The notes below the pieces were generated by a model. The model saw only the letters and a program-made list of their open reading frames with translations, made no database searches and had not been told where the DNA came from. Shown piece by piece: positions 44,814 through 53,977 of a stretch of DNA of 64,000 nt; within the stretch, counting starts at the first letter, position 1, and each line of letters begins with the position of its first letter. A program made the translations under genes and the position numbers. The stretch is from Stutzerimonas kunmingensis (GTDB taxonomy: Bacteria; Pseudomonadota; Gammaproteobacteria; Pseudomonadales; Pseudomonadaceae): NCBI RefSeq assembly GCF_002929225.1, contig NZ_PISM01000018.1, positions 186,001 to 250,000 of the forward strand, in the 5' to 3' direction.

Positions 44814-45584
44814 ATGAACCTCACAGGCAAGACCGCACTGGTCACCGGCTCCACCAGCGGCATCGGGCTGGGCATTGCGCTGAAGCTGGCCGAGGCCGGT
44901 GCCGATCTGATCCTCAACGGTTTCGGCGATGCTTCGGCAGCGCTGGCCGAAGTCGGCCGGCACGGCCGCAAGGTCGGGCACCACGGCGCGGACGTGGCCG
45001 ACCCGGCACAGATCGCCGAGCTGTTCGCCTATGCCGAGCGCGACTTCGGTGGCGTCGACATCCTGGTCAACAACGCCGGTATCCAGCATGTGGCGCCGGT
45101 GGAGGAATTTCCGGTGGAACGCTGGGACGCCATCATCGCCATCAACCTGTCCTCGGCGTTTCACAGCACACGCCTGGCCCTGCCCGGCATGCGCCAGCGT
45201 GGCTGGGGGCGGATCATCAATATCGCCTCGGTGCACGGGCTGGTGGGGTCCGAGCAGAAGGCCGCCTACGTCGCCGCCAAGCACGGGCTGGTCGGGCTGA
45301 CCAAGGTCGTCGCGCTGGAAACCGCCACCACGCCGATCACCTGCAATGCCATCTGCCCCGGCTGGGTGCTGACCCCCTTGGTGCAGCAGCAGATCGACGA
45401 GCGCGCGCGGGAGAACGGTGACGAGCAACGCGCCCGCCACGACCTGCTGGCCGAGAAGCAACCTTCGCTGGATTTCGTCACCCCGGCGCAGCTGGGCGCC
45501 CTGGCGCTGTTTCTCTGCAGCGAGGCCGGCGATCAGGTACGCGGCGCGGCATGGAACATGGATGGTGGCTGGGTGGCGCAATGA
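44814..45584 (+). CDS. bdhA: 3-hydroxybutyrate dehydrogenase
   Basis: A 256-residue short-chain dehydrogenase that oxidises (R)-3-hydroxybutyrate to acetoacetate with NAD. The cofactor motif is TGSTSGIGLGIA; NNAGIQHVAPVEEFP and the catalytic Ser...YVAAKHG follow. The family-typical ICPGWVLTPLV and QPSLDFVTPAQLG close the active site. It is the last gene of the gntP-bdhA unit behind a sigma-54 promoter, with AtoE upstream. Confidence 0.94.
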   Translation: MNLTGKTALVTGSTSGIGLGIALKLAEAGADLILNGFGDASAALAEVGRHGRKVGHHGADVADPAQIAELFAYAERDFGGVDILVNNAGIQHVAPVEEFPVERWDAIIAINLSSAFHSTRLALPGMRQRGWGRIINIASVHGLVGSEQKAAYVAAKHGLVGLTKVVALETATTPITCNAICPGWVLTPLVQQQIDERARENGDEQRARHDLLAEKQPSLDFVTPAQLGALALFLCSEAGDQVRGAAWNMDGGWVAQ

Positions 45585-45695
45585 TCGGGTTTACTGACCT
45601 GCGGCAACGCGACCGGGCATAACCGGCGCGCCTGCTTGGCAAGTGGCCGCGGGCTGAGGCTAGATAGCCATCACCTCCCCAGCGAAACCGCCCGC

Positions 45696-47276
45696 ATGAC
45701 CAGCATTTCCAGCGACACGCCGCTCAACGGCAAAGCCCCGGTGCACCTGGCGCTGCGCCGGGTCGCCATCGACACCTACCGCGAGAATGTCGCCTACCTG
45801 CACCGCGACTGCGCCGCCTGCCGCGCCGAAGGCTTCCAGGCGCTGGCCAAGGTGGAGATACGCGTCAACGGCCGGCGCATCCTCGCCAGCCTCAACCTGG
45901 TGGACGACCCGAGCATCGTCGGCTGCGACGAGCTGGGCCTGTCCGAAGATGCCTTCGCCCAGCTCGGCGCCGAAGCCGGTGTACCAGCGGCGATCGCCCA
46001 GGCCGAGCCGGCCGCATCGATCCCGGCGCTGCACCGCAAGATCGCCGGCGAGCGCCTGAACCGGGATGACTTCCTGGCGATCATGCGCGACATCGCCGAG
46101 CACCGTTACTCGAAGATCGAGCTGACCGCCTTCGTGGTCGCCTGCAACCAGGGCGAACTGGATCGCGAGGAGGTGTTCTTTCTCACCGACGCGATGATCC
46201 GCGTCGGCCGCCGGCTCGACTGGCGCGAGCACCCGGTGGTGGACAAGCACTGCATCGGCGGCATACCGGGCAACCGCACCTCGATGCTGGTGGTGCCGAT
46301 CGTCGCCGCCCACGGCATGCTCTGCCCGAAAACCAGCTCGCGGGCCATCACCTCGCCGGCCGGCACCGCCGACACCATGGAAGTGCTGGCCAACGTCGAA
46401 CTGCCATTCGAGCGCCTCTGCGAAATGGTCCGCGAGGAACGCGGCTGCCTGGCCTGGGGCGGCACCAGCGAGCTATCGCCTGCTGACGACGTGCTGATCG
46501 CCGTCGAGCGCCCGCTGTCGATCGACTCCCCCGGGCAGATGGTCGCTTCGATCCTGTCGAAGAAGATCGCCGCCGGCTCCACCCACCTGCTGCTGGACAT
46601 CCCCATTGGCCCGACCGCCAAGGTGCGTTCGATGGCCGAGGCGCAGCGCCTGCGCAAGCTGTTCGAGTTCGTCGCCACGCGCCTGGGCCTGACCCTGGAC
46701 GTGGTCATCACCGACGGTCGTCAGCCGATCGGCAATGGCATCGGCCCGGTACTGGAGGCGCGCGACGTGATGCAGGTGCTGCAGAACGACCCGGCGGCGC
46801 CGATCGACCTGCGTCAGAAGGCCCTGCGCCTGGCCGGACGCATGCTCGAGTTCGATCCCGATGTGCGCGGCGGCGACGGTTATGCCATCGCCCGGGACAT
46901 CCTCGACTCCGGGCGGGCGCTGAAGAAGATGCGCTCGATCATCGCCGCCCAGGGCGGCAAGCCGTTCGATCACAACCATCCGCCGCTGGCACGGCTCAGC
47001 TTCGATGTGCTGGCCGACTGCGACGCGGTGGTCACCGGCATCGACAACCTGCAGCTGGCACGCATTGCCCGGCTGGCCGGCGCACCCAAGGTGCAGGGCG
47101 CCGGCGTGGACATCCTGCGCAAGCTCGGCGAACCGGTGCGGGCCGGCGACTGTCTGTATCGCGTTTACGCGGACTTTCCCGCCGACCTCGCCTTCGCCCG
47201 CCAGGCCACCGAACGCGCCAGCGGCGTCAGCCTCGGCAACCCCGAGCAGGTCCCAACCGTATTCGTGGAGTTCTGA
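45696..47276 (+). CDS. Thymidine phosphorylase family protein (archaeal AMP phosphorylase-like)
   Basis: A 526-residue nucleoside/nucleotide phosphorylase of the putative type 2 group, longer than classical DeoA because of an extra N-terminal domain (about residues 1-85). [19 protein letters not shown] holds the phosphate site; [20 protein letters not shown] is the signature region. Relatives in archaea phosphorolyse AMP to ribose-1,5-bisphosphate. The start at 45696 lacks a clear binding site. The stop overlaps the next ATG (TGATG), so the two genes act together. Confidence 0.88.
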   Translation: MTSISSDTPLNGKAPVHLALRRVAIDTYRENVAYLHRDCAACRAEGFQALAKVEIRVNGRRILASLNLVDDPSIVGCDELGLSEDAFAQLGAEAGVPAAIAQAEPAASIPALHRKIAGERLNRDDFLAIMRDIAEHRYSKIELTAFVVACNQGELDREEVFFLTDAMIRVGRRLDWREHPVVDKHCIGGIPGNRTSMLVVPIVAAHGMLCPKTSSRAITSPAGTADTMEVLANVELPFERLCEMVREERGCLAWGGTSELSPADDVLIAVERPLSIDSPGQMVASILSKKIAAGSTHLLLDIPIGPTAKVRSMAEAQRLRKLFEFVATRLGLTLDVVITDGRQPIGNGIGPVLEARDVMQVLQNDPAAPIDLRQKALRLAGRMLEFDPDVRGGDGYAIARDILDSGRALKKMRSIIAAQGGKPFDHNHPPLARLSFDVLADCDAVVTGIDNLQLARIARLAGAPKVQGAGVDILRKLGEPVRAGDCLYRVYADFPADLAFARQATERASGVSLGNPEQVPTVFVEF

Positions 47277-48172
47277 TGCAAAGCCAGCTGCTGTATTTCG
47301 ATGACGAGCGCGCCGCCGCCCTGCGCTTGGCCGAGACCTCTGGCCTGCCCGCGGCGCAGGTCGAACGTCACCGCTTCCCCGATGACGAGCTGCGCCTGCG
47401 CCTGCCGCTGGCCGCGGGCGAAGCGATCGCCGAACAGCTGGTGCTCTACCGCGGCCTCGACCACCCCAACGAAAAGCTGGTCGAGCTGCTGCTGGTGGCC
47501 GGCGAAGCGCGCCGCCTGGGCGCCAAGCGGCTGATCCTGGTCACGCCCTATCTGGCCTACATGCGCCAGGACATCGCCTTCAACCCGGGCGAGGTGGTCA
47601 GCCAGCGCGTGATTGGCCAACTGCTGGCCGGCCAGTTCGACGCACTGATCACCGTCGACCCGCACCTGCACCGCGTCGCCACCCTGCAGGAGGCGGTGCC
47701 GCTGGCCGATGCTGTCACCCTCTGCGCGGCCCCGGCGCTGGCGCGACTGATCGCCGAGCGGCATCCCGATGCGCTGCTGATCGGCCCGGATGCCGAGGCG
47801 CTGCAATGGATCGAGGCGGCCGCCGCCGAGCATGGTTTCGAACATGGCGTGTGCAACAAGCTGCGCCATGGCGACCATCAAGTGGAGATCGCCCTGCCGG
47901 ACCTCCAATTCGCCGGGCGCCACGTGGTGCTACTCGATGACGTCGCCAGCTCCGGGCGCACCCTTGCCGAGGCCGCGCAGAAACTGCTGGCCGCTGGCGC
48001 CACCTCGGTGGACGTGGCCGTGACCCACGCGCTGTTCGCCGGTGATGCGCTGCAGGTGATCCGCGCGGCCGGTGTCGGGCACGTCTGGAGCACCGACTGC
48101 ATCGCCCATGAAAGCAATGCGGTGAGCATGGCCCCGCAACTGGGTGAGGCGCTCAGGCCGCTGCTGCGCTGA
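47276..48172 (+). CDS. Ribose-phosphate pyrophosphokinase paralogue (archaeal-like)
   Basis: A 298-residue PRPP synthetase homologue. The ATP loop reads PYLAYMRQDIAF, closer to archaeal than to housekeeping bacterial enzymes. DPHLHR gives the metal site, and LLDDVASSGRTLAEA is the PRPP-binding motif. It is somewhat shorter than housekeeping Prs. Translation is coupled to the phosphorylase upstream by a one-base overlap, suggesting salvage of nucleotide ribose into PRPP or the reverse. Confidence 0.88.
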   Translation: MQSQLLYFDDERAAALRLAETSGLPAAQVERHRFPDDELRLRLPLAAGEAIAEQLVLYRGLDHPNEKLVELLLVAGEARRLGAKRLILVTPYLAYMRQDIAFNPGEVVSQRVIGQLLAGQFDALITVDPHLHRVATLQEAVPLADAVTLCAAPALARLIAERHPDALLIGPDAEALQWIEAAAAEHGFEHGVCNKLRHGDHQVEIALPDLQFAGRHVVLLDDVASSGRTLAEAAQKLLAAGATSVDVAVTHALFAGDALQVIRAAGVGHVWSTDCIAHESNAVSMAPQLGEALRPLLR

Positions 48173-48207
48173 GGCGATAGGCAACGCGCAGCGGAGCCCA
48201 ACCGCCT

Positions 48208-48385
48208 CGTGGACAAGGCGGTGCCGTTGTCCACCCTACGAGGATCCTGCACCGGCGAACCGTCTACGCTCCAACGCTACGACTGCCGTAGGGTGGAAAA
48301 AGCGCAGCTTTTCCACCGGAACCCGGCGACCACCTCGGTGGGGCAGATCAGCCGCGTGGACAAGGCTGTGCCGTTGTCCACCCTA
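48208..48385. repeat. Three dispersed palindromic repeats between prs-like and nei-like genes
   Basis: Hairpin units lie at 48208-48240 (CGTGGACAAGGC / GCCGTTGTCCACCCTACG), 48287-48319 (CGTAGGGTGGAAAA / CTTTTCCACCGG) and 48355-48385 (CGTGGACAAGGC / GCCGTTGTCCACCCTA). They alternate in orientation. The last unit runs into the nei-like gene: its CTA supplies that gene's TAG stop. Confidence 0.78.
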
Positions 48386-49162
48386 TCCCTCATCCACGCT
48401 CGGCTCATCAAGCGCCACCTGCGCTGAATCGCCGTAGCGCTTCTGGCAGCGCTCGCAGAAGAACGCCCGGCGCCGGCTGCGCCCCAGCTCTTTCACCTTC
48501 ACCAGCGCAATCCGGCAGCGCACGCAGGTGTTCTTGCCGTGTGCCAGCCAGTTGGCCTTGAGCACGCCGGCCCGCTTCCACTCGAGAAACTGAAAGCTGT
48601 AGGTGCGTGCCTCGCGCACCAGCTCGCGTAGCTTGGCCGGCGGCAGTTCGCCGATCAGCGACAACGGGTGCACGCGGATGCGATAGAGCACCTCGTTCTT
48701 GATGATGTTGCCGGAGCCGGCGAACAGCGTCTGGTCCAGTAGCGCATCGCAGGCCAGTAGCCGCGGGTGCTCGCGCAAGCGTTTGAGCGTGACGCGCGGA
48801 CTCCAGGTCTCGCTCATCACATCCATGCTCCAGTCGTAGGCCGCATCCAGCGGCCCCTCGATCAACTGCACCGAACAGGCATAGAAATTCAGCTCGCCGT
48901 CGGCGAAGCCGAGGCTCAGGCGCGGCGTGGAGTCCTTGCGCTCGTTGATGCGGTAGCTGCCGAACAGCAGCAGGTGGATGCGGACGGAGACGTCGTCCAG
49001 CTCGATCAGGAAATGCTTGCCCCAGCTATGGAAGCCACGCACCCCCTGACCGGCCAGCCGGGCCATGTCGATCTTGGCGCTGCCCTCGGCACGTTCGATG
49101 GTGCGCCCGGCGAATACCGCGACTTCTTCACGCAGGATGACGATGGAAGGACCTTCGGGCAT
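48383..49162 (-). CDS. DNA glycosylase/AP lyase of the Fpg/Nei family
   Basis: A 259-residue base-excision repair enzyme. The N-terminal Pro-Glu (after Met, MPEGPS) is the catalytic pair, a Lys follows in SWGKHFLIEL, and GSGNIIKNEVLYR is the helix-two-turns-helix. The C-terminal zinc finger is CVRC-x16-CERC. It resembles endonuclease VIII more than MutM. The start at 49162 is fixed by the required N-terminal Pro; the extension upstream is spurious. The stop codon lies within a repeat. Confidence 0.9.
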   Translation of the reverse strand: MPEGPSIVILREEVAVFAGRTIERAEGSAKIDMARLAGQGVRGFHSWGKHFLIELDDVSVRIHLLLFGSYRINERKDSTPRLSLGFADGELNFYACSVQLIEGPLDAAYDWSMDVMSETWSPRVTLKRLREHPRLLACDALLDQTLFAGSGNIIKNEVLYRIRVHPLSLIGELPPAKLRELVREARTYSFQFLEWKRAGVLKANWLAHGKNTCVRCRIALVKVKELGRSRRRAFFCERCQKRYGDSAQVALDEPSVDEG

Positions 49163-49172
49163 GGCTGCACCA

Positions 49173-49226
49173 GGGGCTGGGCTGTCCATGTATGGACTGG
49201 AGCCCAACACAAAGGTGCCCAGCCCC
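49173..49226. repeat. Inverted repeat between the nei-like gene and the atoE remnant
   Basis: GGGGCTGGGC (49173-49182) and GCCCAGCCCC (49217-49226) form a perfect 10-bp outer stem. TCCAT/ATGGA and GGGCT/AGCCC add inner pairing. It lies just past the atoE-remnant stop and may be its terminator. Confidence 0.5.
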
Positions 49227-49233
49227 CGCATGA

Positions 49234-50193
49234 TCAGGCCGACAGATAGCCCCATATCCAAATGGTGCCGCCAAAGATGCCCCCCAGGTAGCCCAGAATC
49301 AGCACCATGTAACCCATCACATCGCGCAGCTTCAGCTTGGAAATGGCCAGGACCGGCAGAATCCAGAACGGCTGGATCATGTTCGTCCATTGGTCCCCCA
49401 CCTGAACGCCCAGTGCCGTTGCCGCGAATGATGCGTTCAGTTCGCGCGCTGCCTCGATTACTACAGGCCCTTGCACTGCCCACTGCCCACCGCCCGATGG
49501 CGCGAGAATATTGATCAGACCACCGCTGACGAACGACCAGATTGGCAAGGTCTCGGCTGTGGATATACGCACGAACAATTCCGCAAACGAAACGACCAGC
49601 CCGGACCCCACGAGGATACCCATGATGCCGGCGTAAAACGGATATTGGATGATGATTCCGGAAACGATCTTGACTCCCTCGCCCAGCGCGGCGAGGTAGC
49701 GGGCAGGAGACGCGAATAACAGGATTCCGAGAAACAGGAAAATAAAATTGACCGTGTTCAGGTCCAGCGAACCGCCTTCGATAAAGTGCAAACCAACGTA
49801 GACCAACCCGAGCAGGCCGATGACGACACCGACTACCTTGCTGTGATTCATTCGGTCGGCCAGGGTCATGTCTTGCCTGCCATCCAGGCTCGGCTCGAAC
49901 GGTACGGCAACAGTGGCCGGATCAATCTCGACGATATCCTTCGCGTTCTTCGGGTGCAGCCAGGCGTTGAACAGTGGCAGGGTCAGCACCACCAGCGCGG
50001 TGGCGATCAGCAGTGGCGCGCTGAATATGGTTTCCGACAAGGGCACCAGCCCCATCTGACCCTGAAGGAAATGCCCTTCCGTAGCGATGAGCAAGGGCAC
50101 ACTGCCGGACAATCCGATGCCGTAAACCGAGAAGCCGGAAAACGCTGCCGCGATGACCAGCGGGTAGTGCAGGCCCCGCACCTTGAGCGCTTC
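49234..50193 (-). pseudogene. 5'-truncated AtoE-family transporter
   Basis: The C-terminal two thirds of a second AtoE-type permease. Homology starts abruptly at ALKVRGLHYPLVIAAAFSGF, equivalent to about residue 130 of the copy at 41698, and continues intact through LAPSGGGQWAVQGPVV to the end. Upstream of about 50193 the frame reads antisense through other genes, so the first helices and the start are gone. The loss coincides with the truncated muconolactone-isomerase-like gene on the other strand, marking a rearrangement junction. A large frame to 50658 exists but is not a real gene. Confidence 0.8.
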
Positions 50194-50202
50194 CTCGTCC
50201 AT

Positions 50203-50469
50203 ATGCAAGTGAACATCCCCCACGACCTCGATCCGGCCGATGCCGCCGCGCTTATCGCCAAGGAAAAGGCCTACTCGCAGGAGCTGCAACGCAACGGCAC
50301 GTGGCGTCATCTGTGGCGCATGGTTGGCCAATACGCCAACTACAGCGTGTTCGATGTGGCCAGTAACGACGAGCTGCACCAGAAGCTCAGCGCTTTGCCG
50401 CTGTATCCCTACATGACGCTGGAGGTCACCCCGTTGGCTCAGCATCCGTCTGCACTGGCCCCAAACTGA
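50203..50469 (+). CDS. Muconolactone delta-isomerase-like protein, start lost at a junction
   Basis: An 88-codon frame with MQVNIPHDLDPADAAAL, EKAYSQELQRNGTWRHLWR and LSALPLYPYMTLEVTPL, the core of the CatC/MIase family. The codons before the ATG read FLVHMQVNIP in frame, the normal family N-terminus, but the expected first one or two codons and any ribosome binding site are replaced by atoE sequence near 50190. The ATG at 50203 is therefore an internal Met. The protein may be poorly made or not made. Confidence 0.72.
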   Translation: MQVNIPHDLDPADAAALIAKEKAYSQELQRNGTWRHLWRMVGQYANYSVFDVASNDELHQKLSALPLYPYMTLEVTPLAQHPSALAPN

Positions 50470-50477
50470 GGTGGTCC

Positions 50478-50774
50478 ATGCCCTACCTGATCGAAACTTT
50501 CGACAAACCTGGCCACCAACAGCTACGGCGCGAGACGCGCGATGAGCACCTGCGCTTTCTCGAGGCGAACAAGGCCTTGCTGCTCGCCTGCGGCGCCAAG
50601 CTCGCTGATGACGGCAGCGACTTGGGCGGCGGCCTGTATGTGGTCGACCTCGAAACACGCGACGAAGCCGAGCGCTTCATTGCAGACGATCCGTTCAGCC
50701 GCGTCGAGCTCTTCGAGCGAGTCACCATCACCCACTGGCGCAAGGCCTATCTCGCGGGCCGGTGCTTTCTCTGA
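50478..50774 (+). CDS. YCII-domain protein (YciI family)
   Basis: A 98-residue protein of the YCII fold, related in structure to muconolactone isomerases: TRDEHLRFLEANK carries the conserved His, and DLETRDEAERFIADDPF is the family motif. GAGGTGG precedes the ATG. It lies 8 nt after the isomerase-like gene and 24 nt before the cyclase, in a catabolic operon. Confidence 0.85.
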   Translation: MPYLIETFDKPGHQQLRRETRDEHLRFLEANKALLLACGAKLADDGSDLGGGLYVVDLETRDEAERFIADDPFSRVELFERVTITHWRKAYLAGRCFL

Positions 50775-50798
50775 TTCACGACCGCCTGGGAGCAGTGC

Positions 50799-51851
50799 AT
50801 GCGTAACCGACGCTGGAAGCATCGTCCGGAGGGTTCGAACTGGGGCGACTATGGCGAAGACGATCAGCTCGGCAGGCTGAACCTGATCACCGCGGAGAAA
50901 GTGCTGCAGGGCATCGCCGAAGTGCGCGACGGCAAGACCTTCTGCCTCAGCCTGCCGCTGGACCATCCGGGCGGCTGTGCCCTCAATCCCAATCGCCATC
51001 CACCTGTGCTTCGACCCACGTTGCGCCAAGGCGGCGTCAACTTCAATTTCCGCATGGGCAACCTGCAGCCAGGGCGGCCAGACGTCGTGTGCGACGACCT
51101 GGCGATACTGCATCTGCAGTACTCCACCCAGTGGGACAGCCTGGCGCATGTGGGCGCGCTATTCGACGTGGATGGCAACGGCGTGCCCAGGCCCGTCTAT
51201 TACAACGGCTACGCCGCCGATGAGCATATCCACGGCCCGCAGCACCCGGACGATGCCGGCGTGCAGGCGCGCATGCGCTCGGAAAGCACGTCGCAGGCTG
51301 GCGCGCTGGGCATCGAGCGGATGGCTGAAACCGGCGTGCAGGGCCGCGCCGCACTGATCGACCTGCATGCCCACCTGGGGCCGGCACGGACACTGGTGGG
51401 TTATGACTCCTTGATGCGCGTACTTGAAGCCGACCGGGTCGAAATCGAACGCGGCGATATCGTCTGCCTCCATACCGGCTTTGCCGACGCGGTCCTCGCC
51501 ATGGGCCGCCAGCCCGACGCAAAGACCCTTACCGAGCGCTGTGCGGTGCTCGACGGACGTGACGGAAAGCTGCTGCAGTGGATAACCGACAGCGAACTGG
51601 CGGCAATCGCGGCGGACAACTATGCGGTCGAGGCTTATCCGGCCGCAGGCGGCGACGCCTGTTGCGCCGCCTTGCCGCTGCACCAGCATTGCCTGTTCAA
51701 GCTCGGCGTTCACCTGGGTGAGCTCTGGCACCTCGGCCCGCTGGCGGCATATCTGCGTCGCCAGGCCCGCTACCGTTTCTTCCTCACCGCCCCGCCGCTT
51801 CGGCTGCCGGGCGCCGTTGGCTCACCCCTGACGCCTGTGGCGACTGTCTAA
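50799..51851 (+). CDS. Cyclase family protein (metal-dependent hydrolase)
   Basis: A 350-residue member of the cyclase/kynurenine-formamidase-like superfamily, of the larger group. STQWDSLAHVG carries the usual metal-binding Asp and His region, and CLHTGFADAVL and CLFKLGVHLGELWHL are later family motifs. GGGAG precedes the ATG. Together with the YCII, isomerase-like and SDR genes it suggests degradation of a cyclic acid or lactone, but the substrate cannot be named. Confidence 0.83.
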   Translation: MRNRRWKHRPEGSNWGDYGEDDQLGRLNLITAEKVLQGIAEVRDGKTFCLSLPLDHPGGCALNPNRHPPVLRPTLRQGGVNFNFRMGNLQPGRPDVVCDDLAILHLQYSTQWDSLAHVGALFDVDGNGVPRPVYYNGYAADEHIHGPQHPDDAGVQARMRSESTSQAGALGIERMAETGVQGRAALIDLHAHLGPARTLVGYDSLMRVLEADRVEIERGDIVCLHTGFADAVLAMGRQPDAKTLTERCAVLDGRDGKLLQWITDSELAAIAADNYAVEAYPAAGGDACCAALPLHQHCLFKLGVHLGELWHLGPLAAYLRRQARYRFFLTAPPLRLPGAVGSPLTPVATV

Positions 51852-51867
51852 TCCCTGCGAGATCGTT

Positions 51868-52569
51868 ATGAGCCTACCTAGAGTCCTGATCACCGGTGGT
51901 GCCGCCGGCATTGGTGCCGCCACCGCCGAGCGCTGCCGCGAAGAGGGTTACGACCCCATTATCATCGACCGTGAAGGCAGCGGTATTCGCGCCGACCTGT
52001 CCGATCCGGAGGCCACGGCCGAGGCGCTACGCGAAGCCTTGGCGCGCGGCCCGATCACCCGCCTGGTGAACAATGTCGGCATGGTCTGCCCGGCGACCGC
52101 CGAAGCGCAGACGCTCGCCGAACTCGATCGGGTAATGGCGCTCAATCTGCGCTGCGCCATGCAGTGCATGCAGGCGCTGCTCCCCGGCATGAAGGCAGCC
52201 GGCTTCGGTCGCATCGTCAACATGGCCTCCCGGGCCGCCCTGGGCAAGGAGCTGCGCACCGCCTATGCAGCAAGCAAGGCAGCACTGGTCGGCATGACCC
52301 GCGTCTGGGCGCTGGAACTGGGCGCACACGGCATCACCGCCAACGCAGTCGGCCCCGGACCGATCCGCACGGAGCTGTTCGACCGGGCCAATCCCCCCGG
52401 CTCACCGCGCACGCAACAGATCATCGACTCGGTGCCGGTCAAGCGCGTTGGAACCGCCGGCGACGTCGCCCATGCCGTCGCCTACCTGCTCGACGAACGC
52501 AGCGGCTTCGTAACCGGCCAAACGCTCTACGTTTGTGGAGGCATGACGGTGGGCGTGGTGGATCTCTGA
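51868..52569 (+). CDS. Short-chain dehydrogenase/reductase (SDR)
   Basis: A 233-residue NAD(P)-dependent oxidoreductase. The cofactor motif is TGGAAGIGAA, then NNVG, a catalytic Ser in NMASRAALG and YAASKAAL. It ends GQTLYVCGGMTVG. The acidic residue after strand 2 (IIIDREG) favours NAD. It is the last gene of the operon, 16 nt after the cyclase. Confidence 0.87.
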   Translation: MSLPRVLITGGAAGIGAATAERCREEGYDPIIIDREGSGIRADLSDPEATAEALREALARGPITRLVNNVGMVCPATAEAQTLAELDRVMALNLRCAMQCMQALLPGMKAAGFGRIVNMASRAALGKELRTAYAASKAALVGMTRVWALELGAHGITANAVGPGPIRTELFDRANPPGSPRTQQIIDSVPVKRVGTAGDVAHAVAYLLDERSGFVTGQTLYVCGGMTVGVVDL

Positions 52570-52665
52570 GCCTGCCCGCAGCCGGTGCTAGCCCCTCAAA
52601 ACGCCGCCATGTTCAATCAAGCGCGCGCTGACGGCGACGAGCCACCATGGTCATGACTGCCGGCA

Positions 52666-53550
52666 TTACCAATCCAGTTGCAGCGTACTCTCGAATTCGC
52701 GCGGCGCTCCGCTCAGCGGATCGCTGAAGCGCAAGCCACGCGCCAGCAGCTTCAGTGGCCGCGCGTAGTCGTCGGCCTCACGCTCGCTGCGCTCGAGCAG
52801 CTCGGGATAGAACGGGTCATTGCAGATACCGGCGCCGAGCGTGGCCATGTGCAGGCGCAGCTGGTGCTTTTTGCCGCTGATGGGGGAGAGCCCGTAGCGC
52901 CAGAGGTCGCCGCGCCGTTCGAGCACCTCAATCAGCGTTTCGCTGTTCGGCTCGCCCTCGCCCTCACGCATCAGGAAGAAGGGGTCGCCCGGCACCATGC
53001 ACAGGCGTCGGCGCAGGGGAAATTCAAGATGCGGCAGCGCCGGGCAGATTGCCTCGTAGCGCTTGCTGATCTCCCGCTCGCGGAACAGCGCCTGGTAGGC
53101 ACCACGGCTCTCCCGGTTGGCCGAGAACAGCACCAGACCGGCGGTGAGCCGATCGATACGATGAATCGGCACCAGATCGGCGTTACCCAGCCGTTTGCTG
53201 AGCCGCGCCAGCAGGGTTTCGTTGACGTATTCGCCGGCCGGCATCACCGAGAGAAAGTGCGGTTTGTCGGCTACCACCAGATGCTCGTCGACATGCAGGA
53301 TGCGTTCTTCGAACGGCACCGGGGTCTCATTCGGCACTTCGCGAAAGTAATGAATGCGCATGCCGACCCGATAGGTCTGCGCGGCATCGATCGGCTGCAT
53401 CTGCGCATCAAGCACGCGGCCGCGGGCGATGCGATCGAGCCAGGTAGCGCGACTGATCGCAGGGAAGTGCGCGCACAGGCAGTCGAGCACCGTAGGCCAA
53501 TCGCCTGGCGGCAGATGCAGGGTGCTGGGGCGGGAACTGGAAGCGGACAT
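52666..53550 (-). CDS. RluA-family pseudouridine synthase
   Basis: A 294-residue RNA pseudouridine synthase. The catalytic Asp lies in PIHRIDRLTAGLVLFS, followed by KRYEAICP and LSPISGKKHQLRLHMATLGAGICNDPFYP. The N-terminal part may be a degenerate S4-like domain (RATWLDRIARGRVLD). The modified RNA site cannot be predicted. No clear ribosome binding site precedes the start at 53550. Confidence 0.87.
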   Translation of the reverse strand: MSASSSRPSTLHLPPGDWPTVLDCLCAHFPAISRATWLDRIARGRVLDAQMQPIDAAQTYRVGMRIHYFREVPNETPVPFEERILHVDEHLVVADKPHFLSVMPAGEYVNETLLARLSKRLGNADLVPIHRIDRLTAGLVLFSANRESRGAYQALFREREISKRYEAICPALPHLEFPLRRRLCMVPGDPFFLMREGEGEPNSETLIEVLERRGDLWRYGLSPISGKKHQLRLHMATLGAGICNDPFYPELLERSEREADDYARPLKLLARGLRFSDPLSGAPREFESTLQLDW

Positions 53551-53713
53551 GAATGCAGCTACACGGTAGCGACGAGGGAGGTGGATGATACCTGCTCTGT
53601 CAGTAGCTGCCTCCCGTTGCGGGAGAGCGGTGGCAAGTGGCTGCTGAGCGCAGCGCCGCCAGGGGGCAGGCGATGCGCTCAGCGAAGACGCCAGGCGAGA
53701 GGAACGCGCAGGC

Positions 53714-53977
53714 TCAGTCTTCCTTGTCCTTGGTCACTTCGCCGGTACGGCCATCGATCTTGAACTCGTACTTCTTGCCGTCCTGCTTCATGCCCTCGCC
53801 TTCCCAGCCATCATCATCGGCCTCGATGCCGTGCAGTTCGGTGTAGCCGGCGGCCTTGGCCTTCTCTACGGCCTGTTCGAGGCTGATCCAGTCGGCGCCG
53901 GGCTTGTCGGCGGCGAAGGCAGCACCAGAACCGAGGATGGCAACGGCGAGTGCGGCGGTCAGTGTCTTGTTGTACAT
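53714..53977 (-). CDS. PepSY-domain periplasmic protein
   Basis: An 87-residue secreted protein: signal peptide (MYNKTLTAALAVAILGSGAAFA), then a single PepSY domain (WISLEQAVEKAKAAGYTELHGIEADDDGWE...EFKIDGRTGEV) rich in acidic residues. AAGGAA precedes the ATG at 53977. It lies on the opposite strand, 1.5 kb from the two PepSY genes of the BqsRS-type operon. Confidence 0.87.
   Translation of the reverse strand: MYNKTLTAALAVAILGSGAAFAADKPGADWISLEQAVEKAKAAGYTELHGIEADDDGWEGEGMKQDGKKYEFKIDGRTGEVTKDKED

Noticed and set aside
43190..44971. A 593-codon minus-strand frame
   Set aside because: It is antisense to the GntP permease and has the composition of an antisense shadow.
49234..50658. A single 474-residue AtoE-like protein
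   Set aside because: The first ~150 codons are antisense to the isomerase-like and YCII genes and show no membrane helices; only the part after about 50193 is AtoE.
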